This document shows positions 1 to 11,352 of a DNA stretch of 64,000 nt, piece by piece (position 1 is the stretch's first letter; each line of letters opens with the position of its first letter). The position numbers and the translations under genes were made by a program. Source of the DNA: Rhodovulum sp. MB263 (GTDB taxonomy: Bacteria > Pseudomonadota > Alphaproteobacteria > Rhodobacterales > Rhodobacteraceae); assembly GCF_002073975.1 (NCBI RefSeq), contig NZ_CP020384.1:2790001-2854000 (forward strand). The letters run 5' to 3'. Under the pieces are notes generated by a model that worked only from the letters and a program-made list of their open reading frames with translations, did not search any database and was not told the origin of the DNA.

Positions 1-202
1 CCAGTGCCGTCCTTCGGCGGACAGGTGCGGCAAGCCTGATCGCGAGCCCTTTCCTTCCCTCTAACTTGGTTGATTCCACCTTGCCATTTCTTTGCCAGAA
101 TACCGTGTGAGTTCCTGCGATGTTCTGGGAATCTAGGGAGAAACAAGAGCCTAGATCAACGGCGCCGGCCCCGCTGTATCTTTTTGCTTTTATTGAGTTT
201 TA
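1..202. other. Non-coding flank, nothing recognised
   Basis: No open frame in this stretch looks like a protein. A short T-rich patch (about 180-200) lies just downstream of the tRNA-Ser 3' end in its own direction and could help terminate it. Any gene belonging here would continue to the left, outside the window. Confidence 0.3.
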
Positions 203-292
203 TGGCGGAGACGATGGGATTCGAACCCACGAGACGGTTTCCCGCCTACTCCCTTAGCAGGGGAGCGCCTTCGACCACTCGGCCACGTCTCC
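203..292 (-). tRNA. tRNA-Ser (anticodon GCT)
   Basis: On the minus strand a 90-nt class II tRNA can be read. Its acceptor stem GGAGACG pairs with CGTCTCC, and the anticodon loop CTGCTAA carries GCT, which decodes AGC/AGU serine codons. A long variable arm of the kind seen in serine tRNAs follows, then the T loop GGTTCGAATCC. Discriminator G73 and the 3' CCA are encoded. Transposase debris lies immediately upstream, but I see no duplicated 3' end that would mark an integration site. Confidence 0.97.
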
Positions 293-553
293 GCCGCCTC
301 GTTTAGAGATCCGGGACAGGAGAAACAAGGCCAAAATCGAGATTCCTTGGTCGCTCATATCTCATTCCACACTGTCCCCACCCTCCTGCCTGGGCGTTCA
401 CTCCCCTCATCTGGTGGATCGGGACCGGTGCCCTATCACTGGCGGAGGCCTGCTTCTCCAGAATGGCATGGAAAGAAGGTTGAGTAGACGCGTTGAGTAC
501 TGCTGCTCGGGTCTGAGGCCACCGGCACCGATCACCGGCCTCTGGCACATCAT

Positions 554-945
554 CCCGGCCAGGCCGGATTCGAGTTGAAGCTCGTCTCTTCTGTCGGCCT
601 GGCTCGAACGCGCGAGGCCCTGCACGACAGCTGGGACAAGAACGACCCGAAGGACGCCCAGGTCATCCTGCACATGCTGGAGAACGGCGCCGTGCAGTTC
701 TTTCATGATCCCCTGGTCGTCGGGATCGCCGACATTCAGGAGCTGTCGAAGACGCATGAGATCGTCTCGCGTTCGAAGACCGAGCTCTGGCACCGCATTC
801 CGACGCATTACCTGCCGCTCTACTTTCCCGAGGCCGTCTTCGCCGTGAAGCCTACACCGCAATCGCGGCAAAGATGGCGCGCACCGTACACGCCGTGGTC
901 AAACACGGCGCACCCTATCGCCCCTTCTTCGAGCGGGGCGCCCAC
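554..945 (+). pseudogene. IS110-family transposase remnant (broken)
   Basis: One frame from about 554 to 843 encodes a stretch with WDKNDPKDAQVILHML, then DIQELSKTHEIVSR and LPLYFPEA. This is the N-terminal RuvC-like DEDD region of IS110/IS1111-type transposases (the Asp-Pro-Lys-Asp-Ala motif). At about 843 the frame changes, and the next frame gives EAYTAIAAKMA followed by VVKHGAPYRPFF, which resembles the extreme C-terminus of the same family. The middle of the transposase, including the catalytic-serine Transposase_20 domain, is therefore deleted and the ends are fused out of frame. No terminal repeats are visible. It is a dead copy. Confidence 0.75.
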
Positions 946-1050
946 GCCGATCTGCCGAACCACGTCGGCAATCTTCACTCCCCGAGCTCGCAGCACGTGG
1001 AACTGCCACAGATTCATGAGGGTGATTTAGGGCTTCTCTGGTTTGCCGGC
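942..1050 (-). pseudogene. IS3-family OrfA N-terminal fragment
   Basis: On the minus strand the residues LWQFHVLRARGVKIADVVRQ are followed by IGV. Just upstream in the same frame is a broken KPE motif with an in-frame stop. This matches the N-terminal helix-turn-helix of IS3-type OrfA proteins, which read KPEEI, then LRQ, then VADAVRxIGV. Only about 30 codons survive. It abuts the 3' end of the IS110 remnant, so one element was probably inserted into or deleted against the other. Confidence 0.5.
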
Positions 1051-1315
1051 CATCGTCGTCGTCCTGCGTGATACGGGACAAAATACCCCAAGGGCGGCCC
1101 TGCCCTATCCTTCGATGCGACGGGACCTCCGTGTCGTGCGGATCACACCTGATGACGGGCAAAAATCCATGGATCGCAGCTCGGCACCCGAAGACGACAG
1201 GTTCACGGGAAAACCCACCAGACCGGCCGCTTTATGTCATCAAACATGCTGAAAAGCGTTCGGCACGCTTATGCGTTCAAAACGCACAGTTATTTCACAT
1301 TTGCACAAGTATATC

Positions 1316-1391
<76 letters not shown>

Positions 1392-1936
1392 GGTGAGCGG
1401 TCATTTGCAGTATGGCGCGGGGGATGTCAAGCGGTCTGCCCCATATGATGATGCAGAAATTTCGCAATCTTCAGCAGCGGCCGCGCCGGGACCAACCAAG
1501 CAAAAGCTCGCCCCCTCGCAGACAGGCGCCGACGCGGTCCGCCCTCCTGTCGCTCCGGGGGCCGCAGAAGGTACGATCCGAGATCCCTGGGACCTGCAAC
1601 GGCCTCATCCGGCAGGCCTGCCAGCAGCCCTCCCCGATACCGACCGGACGCGGCCGATCGTCCTTTCGGCCCGCCCCGCGCCCATGCGTACGCCCCAACG
1701 CCCCGGCCCCTATTCCGAGGCCAGCCCCAACCAGCCCGCGGGCAGAAAGAGAGGGCTTGTCGGTTGCGGCGCATCGCCCCCGGGGGCCAGCCACGGCTTT
1801 CCGTATTGCGCAGGCACCGGAACGAATCCACCCGTCCGGGCGAGAGGCCTCCCGCGCCTCTGGGCCGCAACCGGCTTTACCCCTCCGCGCCACGGGCTAG
1901 GATCGAACGGATGCAGCGGCAGCGGGAGACCCAAGG
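1392..1936. other. 545-bp spacer without a recognisable gene
   Basis: GC-rich DNA between tRNA-Ala and the DUF2254 gene. Open frames exist on both strands but have Arg/Pro/Gly-rich shadow composition, no plausible ribosome binding site and no recognisable domain. I see no strong hairpin or repeat. Confidence 0.4.
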
Positions 1937-3169
1937 ATGAGATCGCTTCGGCTCTGGCAGGTTCTGCGCCTGTCGCGTCGGCTCTGGGTGCGCACCAGCC
2001 TGATCGCGGTGCTCGGGATCGTCGCGGCGGGGGCGGCGGCGCTGCTGGGGCCGGTCATTCCGCAAGAGCTGGCCGACCGGCTGGGCAAGGACGCCGTGAT
2101 GCCGGTGCTCGACGTGCTGGCCTCGTCGATGCTGGCGGTCACGACCTTCTCGCTGTCGATCATGGTCACGACGCATCACCAGGCCTCGTCGCAGGTGACG
2201 CCGCGCTCGCACCGGCTGCTTCTGGAGGACACCACGACCCAGACCGTGCTGGCGACCTTCATTGGCGCCTTCATCTTCGCGCTGGTCTCGATAATCTTGT
2301 TCCGGGCCGGTGCCTATACCGGCGCCTCCGCCTTCGTGCTGTTTGCCTTCACCGTGCTGGTGGTGGTGCTGGTCGTGGTGGCGATCCTGCGCTGGATCGA
2401 CCATCTGTCGCGGCTGGGCAGCATGGACGAGACCATTGCCCAGGCCGCCACTCGCGCCCGCGAAACCCTTGCCGTTGCCCGTGCCGCCCCGAGCCTGCTG
2501 GCCACCCCCCTGCCCGATGGCGCGCCCCCACCCGACGGCGCCGAGCCCGTGCCCGCGCCGCAGGGCGGCTATGTGCAGCTTGTCGACATGGCGGCGCTGT
2601 CCGAGCAGGCCGAGAAGGCCGGGGCCCAGATCTGGATCACGGCCGTGCCCGGCTGCTTTCTCGTCGCCGGGCGGGCGCTGGCCCATATCCATCCGCCGGG
2701 CGCGCTCGACACTGCGCGGGTGTCGGCCGCCTTCGAGATCAAACCGATCCGCAGCTTCGAGCAGGATGTCCGTTTCGCGCTGATCGTGCTGTCGGAAATC
2801 GCCTCGCGGGCGCTTTCGCCGGGGCTGAACGACCCCGGCACCGCCATAGACGTCCTCGGGCGGCTGGAACGGCTGCTGGCCGAATGCCCCCCCCCGGGCG
2901 ACGAGATCCGCTACCCGAAGCTCCATGCCCCGGCGCTGCGGGACGAAGACCTGGTCGAGGATGCCTTCGCCGCCATCGCCCGCGACGGCGCGCCGATGCG
3001 CGAGGTGGCCCGCCGGCTGATCCATGCGCTGAACACGCTGCGCCAGGGCGACGATCCGGGCCTCGCCCGGGCCGCCGAGGCGATGACCCGGCGGGCGCTG
3101 GCCCATGCCGAGGCCGCGCTGGTCATCGAGGAGGACAAGGCCGCGCTCCGTCGTCTGGCCGAGATCTAG
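1937..3169 (+). CDS. DUF2254 domain-containing integral membrane protein
   Basis: This 410-residue protein belongs to the DUF2254 family of inner-membrane proteins of unknown function. Four hydrophobic segments lie in the first half: about residues 18-38, 62-78, 98-118 and 130-152. They are followed by a family-typical MVTTHHQASSQVTPR stretch between the second and third helices. The C-terminal half is soluble, alanine- and glutamate-rich, and presumably cytoplasmic. The start ATG has GGGAG eight bases upstream. The gene stands alone between tRNA-Ala and an oppositely composed dehydrogenase, so context gives no function. Confidence 0.85.
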   Translation: MRSLRLWQVLRLSRRLWVRTSLIAVLGIVAAGAAALLGPVIPQELADRLGKDAVMPVLDVLASSMLAVTTFSLSIMVTTHHQASSQVTPRSHRLLLEDTTTQTVLATFIGAFIFALVSIILFRAGAYTGASAFVLFAFTVLVVVLVVVAILRWIDHLSRLGSMDETIAQAATRARETLAVARAAPSLLATPLPDGAPPPDGAEPVPAPQGGYVQLVDMAALSEQAEKAGAQIWITAVPGCFLVAGRALAHIHPPGALDTARVSAAFEIKPIRSFEQDVRFALIVLSEIASRALSPGLNDPGTAIDVLGRLERLLAECPPPGDEIRYPKLHAPALRDEDLVEDAFAAIARDGAPMREVARRLIHALNTLRQGDDPGLARAAEAMTRRALAHAEAALVIEEDKAALRRLAEI

Positions 3170-3488
3170 GCGCAAGCGAGCTGGCGCGGGGTTCGAAGAC
3201 CGGCCTCCCGGAGGAAAAATGTCGTCTGGAAACAGGGCGGTGAAATCTCGGCGCGGGGCCGGAACTGGCTTTGCCCTCAGAAATGTCTGCCCCTCACGGG
3301 CACGCTCGGCGCAGCCGTTCAGCCGGAAAGCGGAGAACGACAACGCCGAGCCCAGTGTCGCCGATGCTGCGACCTAAACGCATGATTGCTTAGGCCCCTC
3401 GACAGGGTGTGTTTGCGCAAGAAACGGGTCGGTCGAACGGCGCCATTTGACTAGGAATTTTCCGACACTTCAGCAAACGGAGACGGGA
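3170..3488. other. Spacer, nothing recognised
   Basis: About 320 bases between the DUF2254 gene and the dehydrogenase, with no protein-like frame. The final 100 bases are less GC-rich than the surroundings, like the gene that follows, so the boundary of a possible transferred segment may lie here. Confidence 0.3.
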
Positions 3489-4241
3489 ATGCTTCTGGAC
3501 GGAAAGACTATCATCATTACTGGCGCAAGCAGTGGCATCGGGGCAGCAGCGGCGAAGATTTTCGCGGCGGAGGGCGCCAGACTGGTCCTCGGGGCGCGTC
3601 GTGCCGAACGGCTCGACGAAATTACCAACGAGATTTTGGCCGATGGTGGCGAAGCCGACTATGTGGCAGGGGACGTCGAGGAGAGTGGATACGCGAAAGA
3701 GCTGGTTCGACGCGCAGAAACGAGATTCGGTGGTCTTGATGGTTCGTTCAACAATGCTGGCGTGACCGGAGAAATGGGTCCGATCCCCGACATGGATGAA
3801 AGCAACTGGCACAAGGTGATGGCGGTGAATCTCAACAGCGGATTCCACGCTGCCAAATACCAGATACCGGCCATGCGCAAACGCGGCGGTGGCTCGATTG
3901 TCTTCACGTCCTCCTTCGTAGGGCACACGATCGGTCTGCCCGGCATGGGAGCCTACGCCGCGGCAAAAGCGGGACTGATTGGTTTGACCCAGGTTCTCGC
4001 AGCGGAACACGGGGCTGAGAACATTCGTGTCAACGCGCTTTTGCCGGGGGGAACTATGACACCGATGGCAGGAGAAGATACTGGTTTTCACGAGGTCGTG
4101 CGAGGCTTCCATGCGCTTAAGCGCATGGCTGAACCGTCTGAGATCGCGCGGGCGGCTCTCTTCCTTCTGTCCGATCATGCGTCTTTCGTGACCGGGAGCG
4201 CAATGATCGCGGATGGCGGAAACTCGATCAACAAACTCTGA
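3489..4241 (+). CDS. SDR family oxidoreductase
   Basis: A 250-residue classical short-chain dehydrogenase/reductase. The cofactor-binding TGASSGIG is at residues 11-18 and NNAG at 88-91. Catalytic Ser141/142, Tyr156 and Lys160 sit in the GAYAAAKAG segment. An Arg37-Arg38 pair after the second strand suggests NADP(H) preference, and the substrate is unknown. I chose the ATG at 3489 because the protein then begins two residues before the first Rossmann strand and has GACGGGA just upstream; an upstream in-frame start would add 14 non-conserved residues. Codon use is visibly less GC-biased than in neighbours (for example ATCATCATTACT, GGAAAGACT), which suggests recent acquisition. Confidence 0.9.
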   Translation: MLLDGKTIIITGASSGIGAAAAKIFAAEGARLVLGARRAERLDEITNEILADGGEADYVAGDVEESGYAKELVRRAETRFGGLDGSFNNAGVTGEMGPIPDMDESNWHKVMAVNLNSGFHAAKYQIPAMRKRGGGSIVFTSSFVGHTIGLPGMGAYAAAKAGLIGLTQVLAAEHGAENIRVNALLPGGTMTPMAGEDTGFHEVVRGFHALKRMAEPSEIARAALFLLSDHASFVTGSAMIADGGNSINKL

Positions 4242-4399
4242 GGCGCAAGAAGCGGACGTTGGCCAAGTGAGCGCCAGGGTCCACTTCGGTCCGCATGTCT
4301 GACGCCCGCGTCGCGCCGGAAGGCCGGTTCGGCACAGAGCGCCCGCCGGAAGGCCAGGCTTCTGACCAAACGGGCCGAACCATCAGGTGCTGCTCATGA

Positions 4400-4430
4400 A
4401 AACGGCCCCGGACAGAAGCCGGGGCCGTTT
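4400..4430 (-). terminator. Rho-independent terminator of the gcv operon
   Basis: A perfect 12-bp inverted repeat (AAACGGCCCCGG / CCGGGGCCGTTT) with a 7-nt loop lies 18 bases beyond the gcvP stop. Read on the minus strand it ends in TTTTC. Because the arms begin with AAA and end with TTT it could also work for transcription from the left. Confidence 0.85.
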
Positions 4431-4447
4431 CCATGACCCGAGCGGGC

Positions 4448-7297
<2,850 letters not shown>

Positions 7298-7310
7298 GGC
7301 TGTCCCGAAA

Positions 7311-7670
7311 TCAGTCGATGAAGGCGCGGTAGGCGGCTTCGTCCATGAACGCGTCGAGCTCCGAGAGATCCGCGATCTTCATCTTGAAGAACCAGCCATC
7401 GCCGGTCGGGTCCTCGTTGACCTTGGCGGGCGCGTCGGTCAGCGCCTGGTTGACCTCGACGATCTCGCCATCCAGGGGCGCAAGGATGTCGGAAGCGGCC
7501 TTGACGCTTTCGATCACCACGACCTCGTCATCCTTCGAGACCGTCTTGCCCTCTTCGGGCAGATCGACGAAGACCACGTCGCCAAGCTGTTCGGCGGCAT
7601 GATCGGTGATGCCCACGACGACGAGATCGTCCTCGACGCGGAGCCATTCGTGCTGTTCGGTGAATTTCAT
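7311..7670 (-). CDS. gcvH: Glycine cleavage system H protein
   Basis: This 119-residue lipoyl carrier shuttles the methylamine group between GcvP, GcvT and the dihydrolipoamide dehydrogenase. The lipoylated lysine is Lys57 in [11 protein letters not shown], in the expected hairpin of the lipoyl fold. Length is normal for bacterial GcvH (about 120-130). It lies 12 bases after gcvT and 13 before gcvP, in one transcript. The L-protein is not in the window and is usually supplied by a 2-oxoacid dehydrogenase locus. Confidence 0.98.
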   Translation of the reverse strand: MKFTEQHEWLRVEDDLVVVGITDHAAEQLGDVVFVDLPEEGKTVSKDDEVVVIESVKAASDILAPLDGEIVEVNQALTDAPAKVNEDPTGDGWFFKMKIADLSELDAFMDEAAYRAFID

Positions 7671-7682
7671 CGCTATTGTCCC

Positions 7683-8813
7683 TCAGCGCTTGTAGGTCGA
7701 CGGGCGGAACGGCAGGCGCACGATTTCGGCCGGCAGGCGTTTGCCGCGCACCTCGCCCCAGAGTTTGGCCCCTTCCAGGGCAAGATCGACGGGCACGTAG
7801 CCCATGGAGACCGGCGCCCCGACCGACGGGCCGAACCCGCCCGAGGTCACCGTGCCGACAGGATCGCCACCGGTCTCGGTCGCGAAAAGCGGCGTGCCCT
7901 CGCGCATCGGCGCGCGGCCTTCGGGGCAGAGCCCCACCCGCTGGCGCGCCGCGCCGGTGGCGAGCTCGCCAAGGATGCGCTCAGCCCCCGGAAAACCGCC
8001 CTCGCGCGCGCCGCCGGTACGGCGGGCCTTCTGGATCGCCCAGGCCAGATCGGCCTCGACCGGCGTGGTTTCGGTGTCGATGTCATGGCCGTAGAGGCAG
8101 AGCCCGGCCTCGAGCCGCAGGCTGTCGCGGGCGCCAAGCCCGATCGGCTCGACCGCCTCATGGGCCAGAAGCTGCCGGGCCAGCGCCTCGGCGCGCTCGA
8201 CCGGCACCGAGATCTCGAACCCGTCCTCGCCGGTATAGCCCGAGCGCGACACCCAGAGCGGGCCATCGGCCGTGTCGATGATCGCCACATCCATGAAGCG
8301 CATGTCGGAAACGCCGGGCGCCAGGGTTTCCAGCACCGCCTCGGCCTCAGGCCCCTGCAGCGCCAGAAGCGCGCGGTCGGTCAGTTCGACGATGTCGCAA
8401 TCGCAGCCGATGGAGGCGTGCAGATGGGCGATGTCCCCTGTCTTGCAGGCGGCGTTGAGCACGACGAACAGATCGTCGCAGCGCCGCGCCACCATCAGGT
8501 CGTCGAGAATGCCGCCGGCCTCGTTGGTGAACATCGCATAGCGCTGACGGCCGAGCTTCAGCCCGACCAGATCCACCGGCACCAGATGTTCCAGCGCGAT
8601 GGCCGCATGCTCGACGACGCCCGATTTCGGGCGCAGGCTGACCTGGCCCATATGGCTGACATCGAACAGCCCCGCACGCGCCCGGCAATGCAGGTGTTCC
8701 TTCATCACGCCGAGGCCGTATTGCACGGGCATCTCGTAGCCCGCGAAAGGCACCATCTTCGCGCCCAGTTCCAGATGCAGATCGTAAAGCGCAGTGCGCT
8801 GCAAGCCCGACAT
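7683..8813 (-). CDS. gcvT: Aminomethyltransferase (glycine cleavage T protein)
   Basis: The T-protein releases ammonia from aminomethyl-lipoyl-GcvH and forms 5,10-methylene-tetrahydrofolate. The 376-residue chain begins MSGLQRTALYDLHLELGAKM, with the conserved VPFAGYEMPVQY and FDVSHMGQ folate-domain motifs. The GCV_T C-terminal barrel closes the protein. I start at the ATG at 8813, preceded by AGGGGAAC. The open frame runs much further upstream, but only through the riboswitch leader. It is the first gene of the operon, with a 76-base linker from the aptamers, which suits riboswitch control of translation or transcription. Confidence 0.95.
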   Translation of the reverse strand: MSGLQRTALYDLHLELGAKMVPFAGYEMPVQYGLGVMKEHLHCRARAGLFDVSHMGQVSLRPKSGVVEHAAIALEHLVPVDLVGLKLGRQRYAMFTNEAGGILDDLMVARRCDDLFVVLNAACKTGDIAHLHASIGCDCDIVELTDRALLALQGPEAEAVLETLAPGVSDMRFMDVAIIDTADGPLWVSRSGYTGEDGFEISVPVERAEALARQLLAHEAVEPIGLGARDSLRLEAGLCLYGHDIDTETTPVEADLAWAIQKARRTGGAREGGFPGAERILGELATGAARQRVGLCPEGRAPMREGTPLFATETGGDPVGTVTSGGFGPSVGAPVSMGYVPVDLALEGAKLWGEVRGKRLPAEIVRLPFRPSTYKR

Positions 8814-8889
8814 GGCAACCCGTTCCCCTGGCCGGATGCGTGCATGCATCTCGGCATCGCGGACGCCCCCGATGGACGTCCCTTCCGAT

Positions 8890-9051
8890 GCCCCCTCTGT
8901 CCCTTTGCCTGAGATCGCTATCCCTTCGGCGGACGCCTTGCGCGCCTCTCTCCAGAGTCTGTGCCCGTCCGCGGTCCTGCGGCCTGAGAGTTTACCGGGG
9001 CGGTTGCTCCTTCGGCACCGGCCTTGCGGCCGGATTCTCCCGTGGACGGTT
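8890..9051 (-). ncRNA. Tandem glycine riboswitch
   Basis: Read on the minus strand the gcvT leader contains two consecutive glycine aptamers. The first (about 9050-8956) has GGGAGAATCC, the GCCGAAGGAGCAACCGCC core and an AAACTCTCAGGC end. The second (about 8955-8891) has CTCTGGAGAGAGGCGC, the GCCGAAGGGATAGCGA core and ATCTCAGGCAAAGGGACAGA. These are the two conserved cores of the tandem class, joined by a very short linker. Glycine binding normally switches the gcv operon on, so glycine in excess is degraded. Confidence 0.93.
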
Positions 9052-9058
9052 GGCGCTT

Positions 9059-9087
9059 GATCTAGATCATGGGCGAAGAACGGGCAA
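9059..9087 (-). promoter_or_regulatory. Probable sigma70 promoter of gcvTHP
   Basis: A TTGCCC -35 element (9087-9082) and a TAGATC -10 element (9064-9059) are separated by 17 bases on the minus strand. Transcription would start near 9052, the first base of the riboswitch. The -10 match is only fair; the placement relative to the aptamer is the main support. Confidence 0.5.
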
Positions 9088-9337
9088 GGGCTTGCACAGC
9101 CCCGCGCGGGCCCCTGCCCCTTGAACCTGTCTGCGAAGGGACCGGAACGGGCGGGACCGGCTAGCCGGAGCAGGTGGTTTCTGCCGGAGGGTCGAAGGGA
9201 GCTGCGCCCGCCGGATGACGTCACCGGATGACGTCACCGCGCGCCCCGTGCCGGCCCATCGCATGCACATGCCCCTCAGCCGGGCCTGCGCCTCCCGGAA
9301 GGCCCGGAAAGGGCAGGAAGAGCGGCTGCGGGGGAGA
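9088..9337. other. Spacer between gcv promoter and gltX terminator
   Basis: No gene is recognisable. It contains a perfect tandem 13-bp repeat (9210-9235), annotated separately. Confidence 0.35.
9210..9235. repeat. Tandem 13-bp duplication (2 copies)
   Basis: CCGGATGACGTCA occurs twice head to tail with no mismatch. Each copy contains the 8-bp palindrome TGACGTCA. It could be replication slippage or a paired operator, but it is far upstream of any start codon. Confidence 0.8.
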
Positions 9338-9370
9338 GCCGGGCGGCAAGGCGGAGGGCCGCCGCCCGGC
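9338..9370 (-). terminator. Hairpin after gltX
   Basis: A perfect 10-bp inverted repeat GCCGGGCGGC / GCCGCCCGGC with a 13-nt loop starts 24 bases beyond the gltX stop. There is no T tract, so it may be an RNA 3'-end stabiliser or a weak terminator. Confidence 0.5.
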
Positions 9371-9393
9371 AGGATGGCGCAGAGGTCCGGGGC

Positions 9394-10713
9394 TCAGCCC
9401 GGCTTCTTCTGGAACAAGGGCAGCAGGTCGCCCAGTTCCGGGCCGCGCTCGCGGCCGGTGACGGCCTTGCGCAGCGGCATGAACAGCTTGCGGCCCTTGC
9501 GGCCGGTCTTTTCCTTCACCGCCTGGGTCCAGGCCGACCAGCTGTTCTCGTCATAGGGCGGCTCGGGCAGCATCGACAGCGCCTCGGCGATGAAGTCGCG
9601 GTCCTCGTCCTCCACCAGCGGTTCCGCGCCGTCGCGGCAAAGCGCCCACCAGCCGGCCAGATCGTGGCGGGTGACGATGTTCTCGTGCACCGCCAGCCAG
9701 AACCTCTCGGCCTGATCGTCCGGCACGCCCAGCGCCGCGATCTCGTCCCTGACCGCGCCGAAGGGCAGCCCGTGCAGATGCCGGGCGGTCAACGGGAACA
9801 GGTCTTGTTCGTCGAACTTGGTCGGCGCCGCGCCGAACGTGCCGATATCGAAGCTCTCGATCAGCTCGTCGAGGCTCTCGATGAGCTCGACCGGCTGCGA
9901 CGAGCCGAGCCGCGCCATCAGCGACAGGAGCGCCATCGGTTCGACCCCCTGCTTGCGCAGATCGCGCAGCGACAGATGCCCCAGCCGCTTGGACAGCGCC
10001 TCGCCCTGGGGCCCGGTCAGCAGCGAATGGTGGGCAAAGCGCGGCACCGTGCCGCCGACCGCCCCGATGATCTGGATCTGGGTCGCGGTATTGGTGACGT
10101 GATCCGAGCCGCGCACGATATAGCTCACGCCCATGTCGACATCGTCGACCACCGAGGCGAAGGTATACAGCACCTGCCCGTCGCCCCGGATCAGCACCGG
10201 GTCCGACACGCTGGCCGCGTCGATCGAGATGTCGCCGAGAATGCCGTCGGTCCACTCGATCCGCTCACGGTCGAGCAGGAAGCGCCAATGCCCGGGCCGC
10301 CCGGCCCGAAGCGCGGCCTTCTCGTCCTCGGACAGCTCGAGCGCGGCGCGGTCATAGACCGGCGGCTTGCCCATGTTGAGCTGCTTCTTGCGCTTCAGGT
10401 CCAGCTCGGTCGGGGTCTCGAAACACTCGTAGAGCCTGCCCGAGGCGCGCAGCTCGGCGGCAACCTCGGCATAGCGGTCGAGCCGGGCCGATTGCCGCTC
10501 TTCGCGATCCCAGGTCAGACCCAGCCATTCCAGGTCTTCCCGGATCCCGTCGGCATATTCCTGCTTGGAGCGTTCCGGATCGGTGTCGTCGAGGCGCAGG
10601 ATGAAGGTCCCGCCGGCCTTGCGGGCGATCAGGTAGTTGAACAGCGCGGTGCGCAGATTGCCCACATGCAGGTATCCGGTGGGCGACGGAGCGAAACGGG
10701 TGACGGTCGTCAT
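9394..10713 (-). CDS. gltX: Glutamate--tRNA ligase
   Basis: A class I aminoacyl-tRNA synthetase of 439 residues that charges tRNA-Glu (and often tRNA-Gln in alphaproteobacteria, followed by GatCAB amidation). The N-terminal nucleotide-binding motif is PSPTGYLHVGN, with HVGN (16-19) in place of HIGH, and RLDDTDPERS follows. The second signature reads GEALSKRLG, an ALSKR form of KMSKS. The anticodon-binding region is C-terminal. The ATG at 10713 has AAGGAG at ideal spacing. Many alphaproteobacteria carry two gltX paralogs, and I cannot tell which this is. It is divergent from the small zincin gene. Confidence 0.95.
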   Translation of the reverse strand: MTTVTRFAPSPTGYLHVGNLRTALFNYLIARKAGGTFILRLDDTDPERSKQEYADGIREDLEWLGLTWDREERQSARLDRYAEVAAELRASGRLYECFETPTELDLKRKKQLNMGKPPVYDRAALELSEDEKAALRAGRPGHWRFLLDRERIEWTDGILGDISIDAASVSDPVLIRGDGQVLYTFASVVDDVDMGVSYIVRGSDHVTNTATQIQIIGAVGGTVPRFAHHSLLTGPQGEALSKRLGHLSLRDLRKQGVEPMALLSLMARLGSSQPVELIESLDELIESFDIGTFGAAPTKFDEQDLFPLTARHLHGLPFGAVRDEIAALGVPDDQAERFWLAVHENIVTRHDLAGWWALCRDGAEPLVEDEDRDFIAEALSMLPEPPYDENSWSAWTQAVKEKTGRKGRKLFMPLRKAVTGRERGPELGDLLPLFQKKPG

Positions 10714-10773
10714 GGGTATTCTCCTTGCGCGCCCGCTCTTCCACAACGGCGCGGTTTTGTCCATATCGAGCCC

Positions 10774-11184
10774 ATGACCGACCCGAACCGCCATCGCCTT
10801 CCGCCATCGCTCGACGACATCGCCGATCTCGCAGCCGCCGCCCGCGCCGCCCTGCCCGAGCCGTTCCGCGGCCCGGCCTCCGAGGTCGCGATCCGGGTCG
10901 AGGATCTGGCCCCTGACGAGATGCTGGACGATCTCGGGATGGAGAACCCGTTCGAGCTGACCGGGCTTTACGACGGCATCCCGCTGACCGAGAAATCGGT
11001 GATGGACCAGCCCGAGCGGCCCGATACGGTCTGGCTGTTCCGCCGGGCGCTGCTGGATGAATGGGTCGAGCGCGAGGAGGTCACCCTGGCCGACCTGGTG
11101 ACCCATGTGCTGATCCACGAGATCGCGCATCATTTCGGCTGGTCCGACGAGGACATCGCCTCGATCGACCGCTGGTGGGAATGA
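10774..11184 (+). CDS. Metallopeptidase family protein (zincin fold)
   Basis: A 136-residue cytoplasmic protein with HEIAHHFG at residues 115-121, the zinc-binding HExxH of minigluzincins, near the C-terminus as is usual for this small conserved family. The third ligand is probably one of the acidic residues in WSDEDIASID that follows. Function is unknown, and several family members may be inactive peptidases. It starts 60 bases from the divergent gltX start, so the two promoters share that spacer. Confidence 0.85.
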   Translation: MTDPNRHRLPPSLDDIADLAAAARAALPEPFRGPASEVAIRVEDLAPDEMLDDLGMENPFELTGLYDGIPLTEKSVMDQPERPDTVWLFRRALLDEWVEREEVTLADLVTHVLIHEIAHHFGWSDEDIASIDRWWE

Positions 11185-11352
11185 GGCGCCATGTCCCCCC
11201 TCCCCGGCCCGCCTGACGGACCGGCCCATGGGACGGTCCGGGGAAAGGTCCCGCCTCGCGCCCTCGTGAAATGGCAGGCCCGCGGATCGCCGCTATCCTT
11301 CCGCGCGGGGAAGATCCGGCCCCGGGGCCGGGTCAGCAAAGGGAGACCTGCC

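Noticed and set aside
203-292. Integration site of a genomic island at tRNA-Ser
   Set aside because: No duplicated tRNA 3' end and no integrase in the adjacent sequence; only old transposase scraps.
1393-3243. 616-codon frame overlapping the DUF2254 gene in another phase
   Set aside because: Arg/Pro/Gly/Ala-rich shadow; the DUF2254 frame has transmembrane helices and family motifs.
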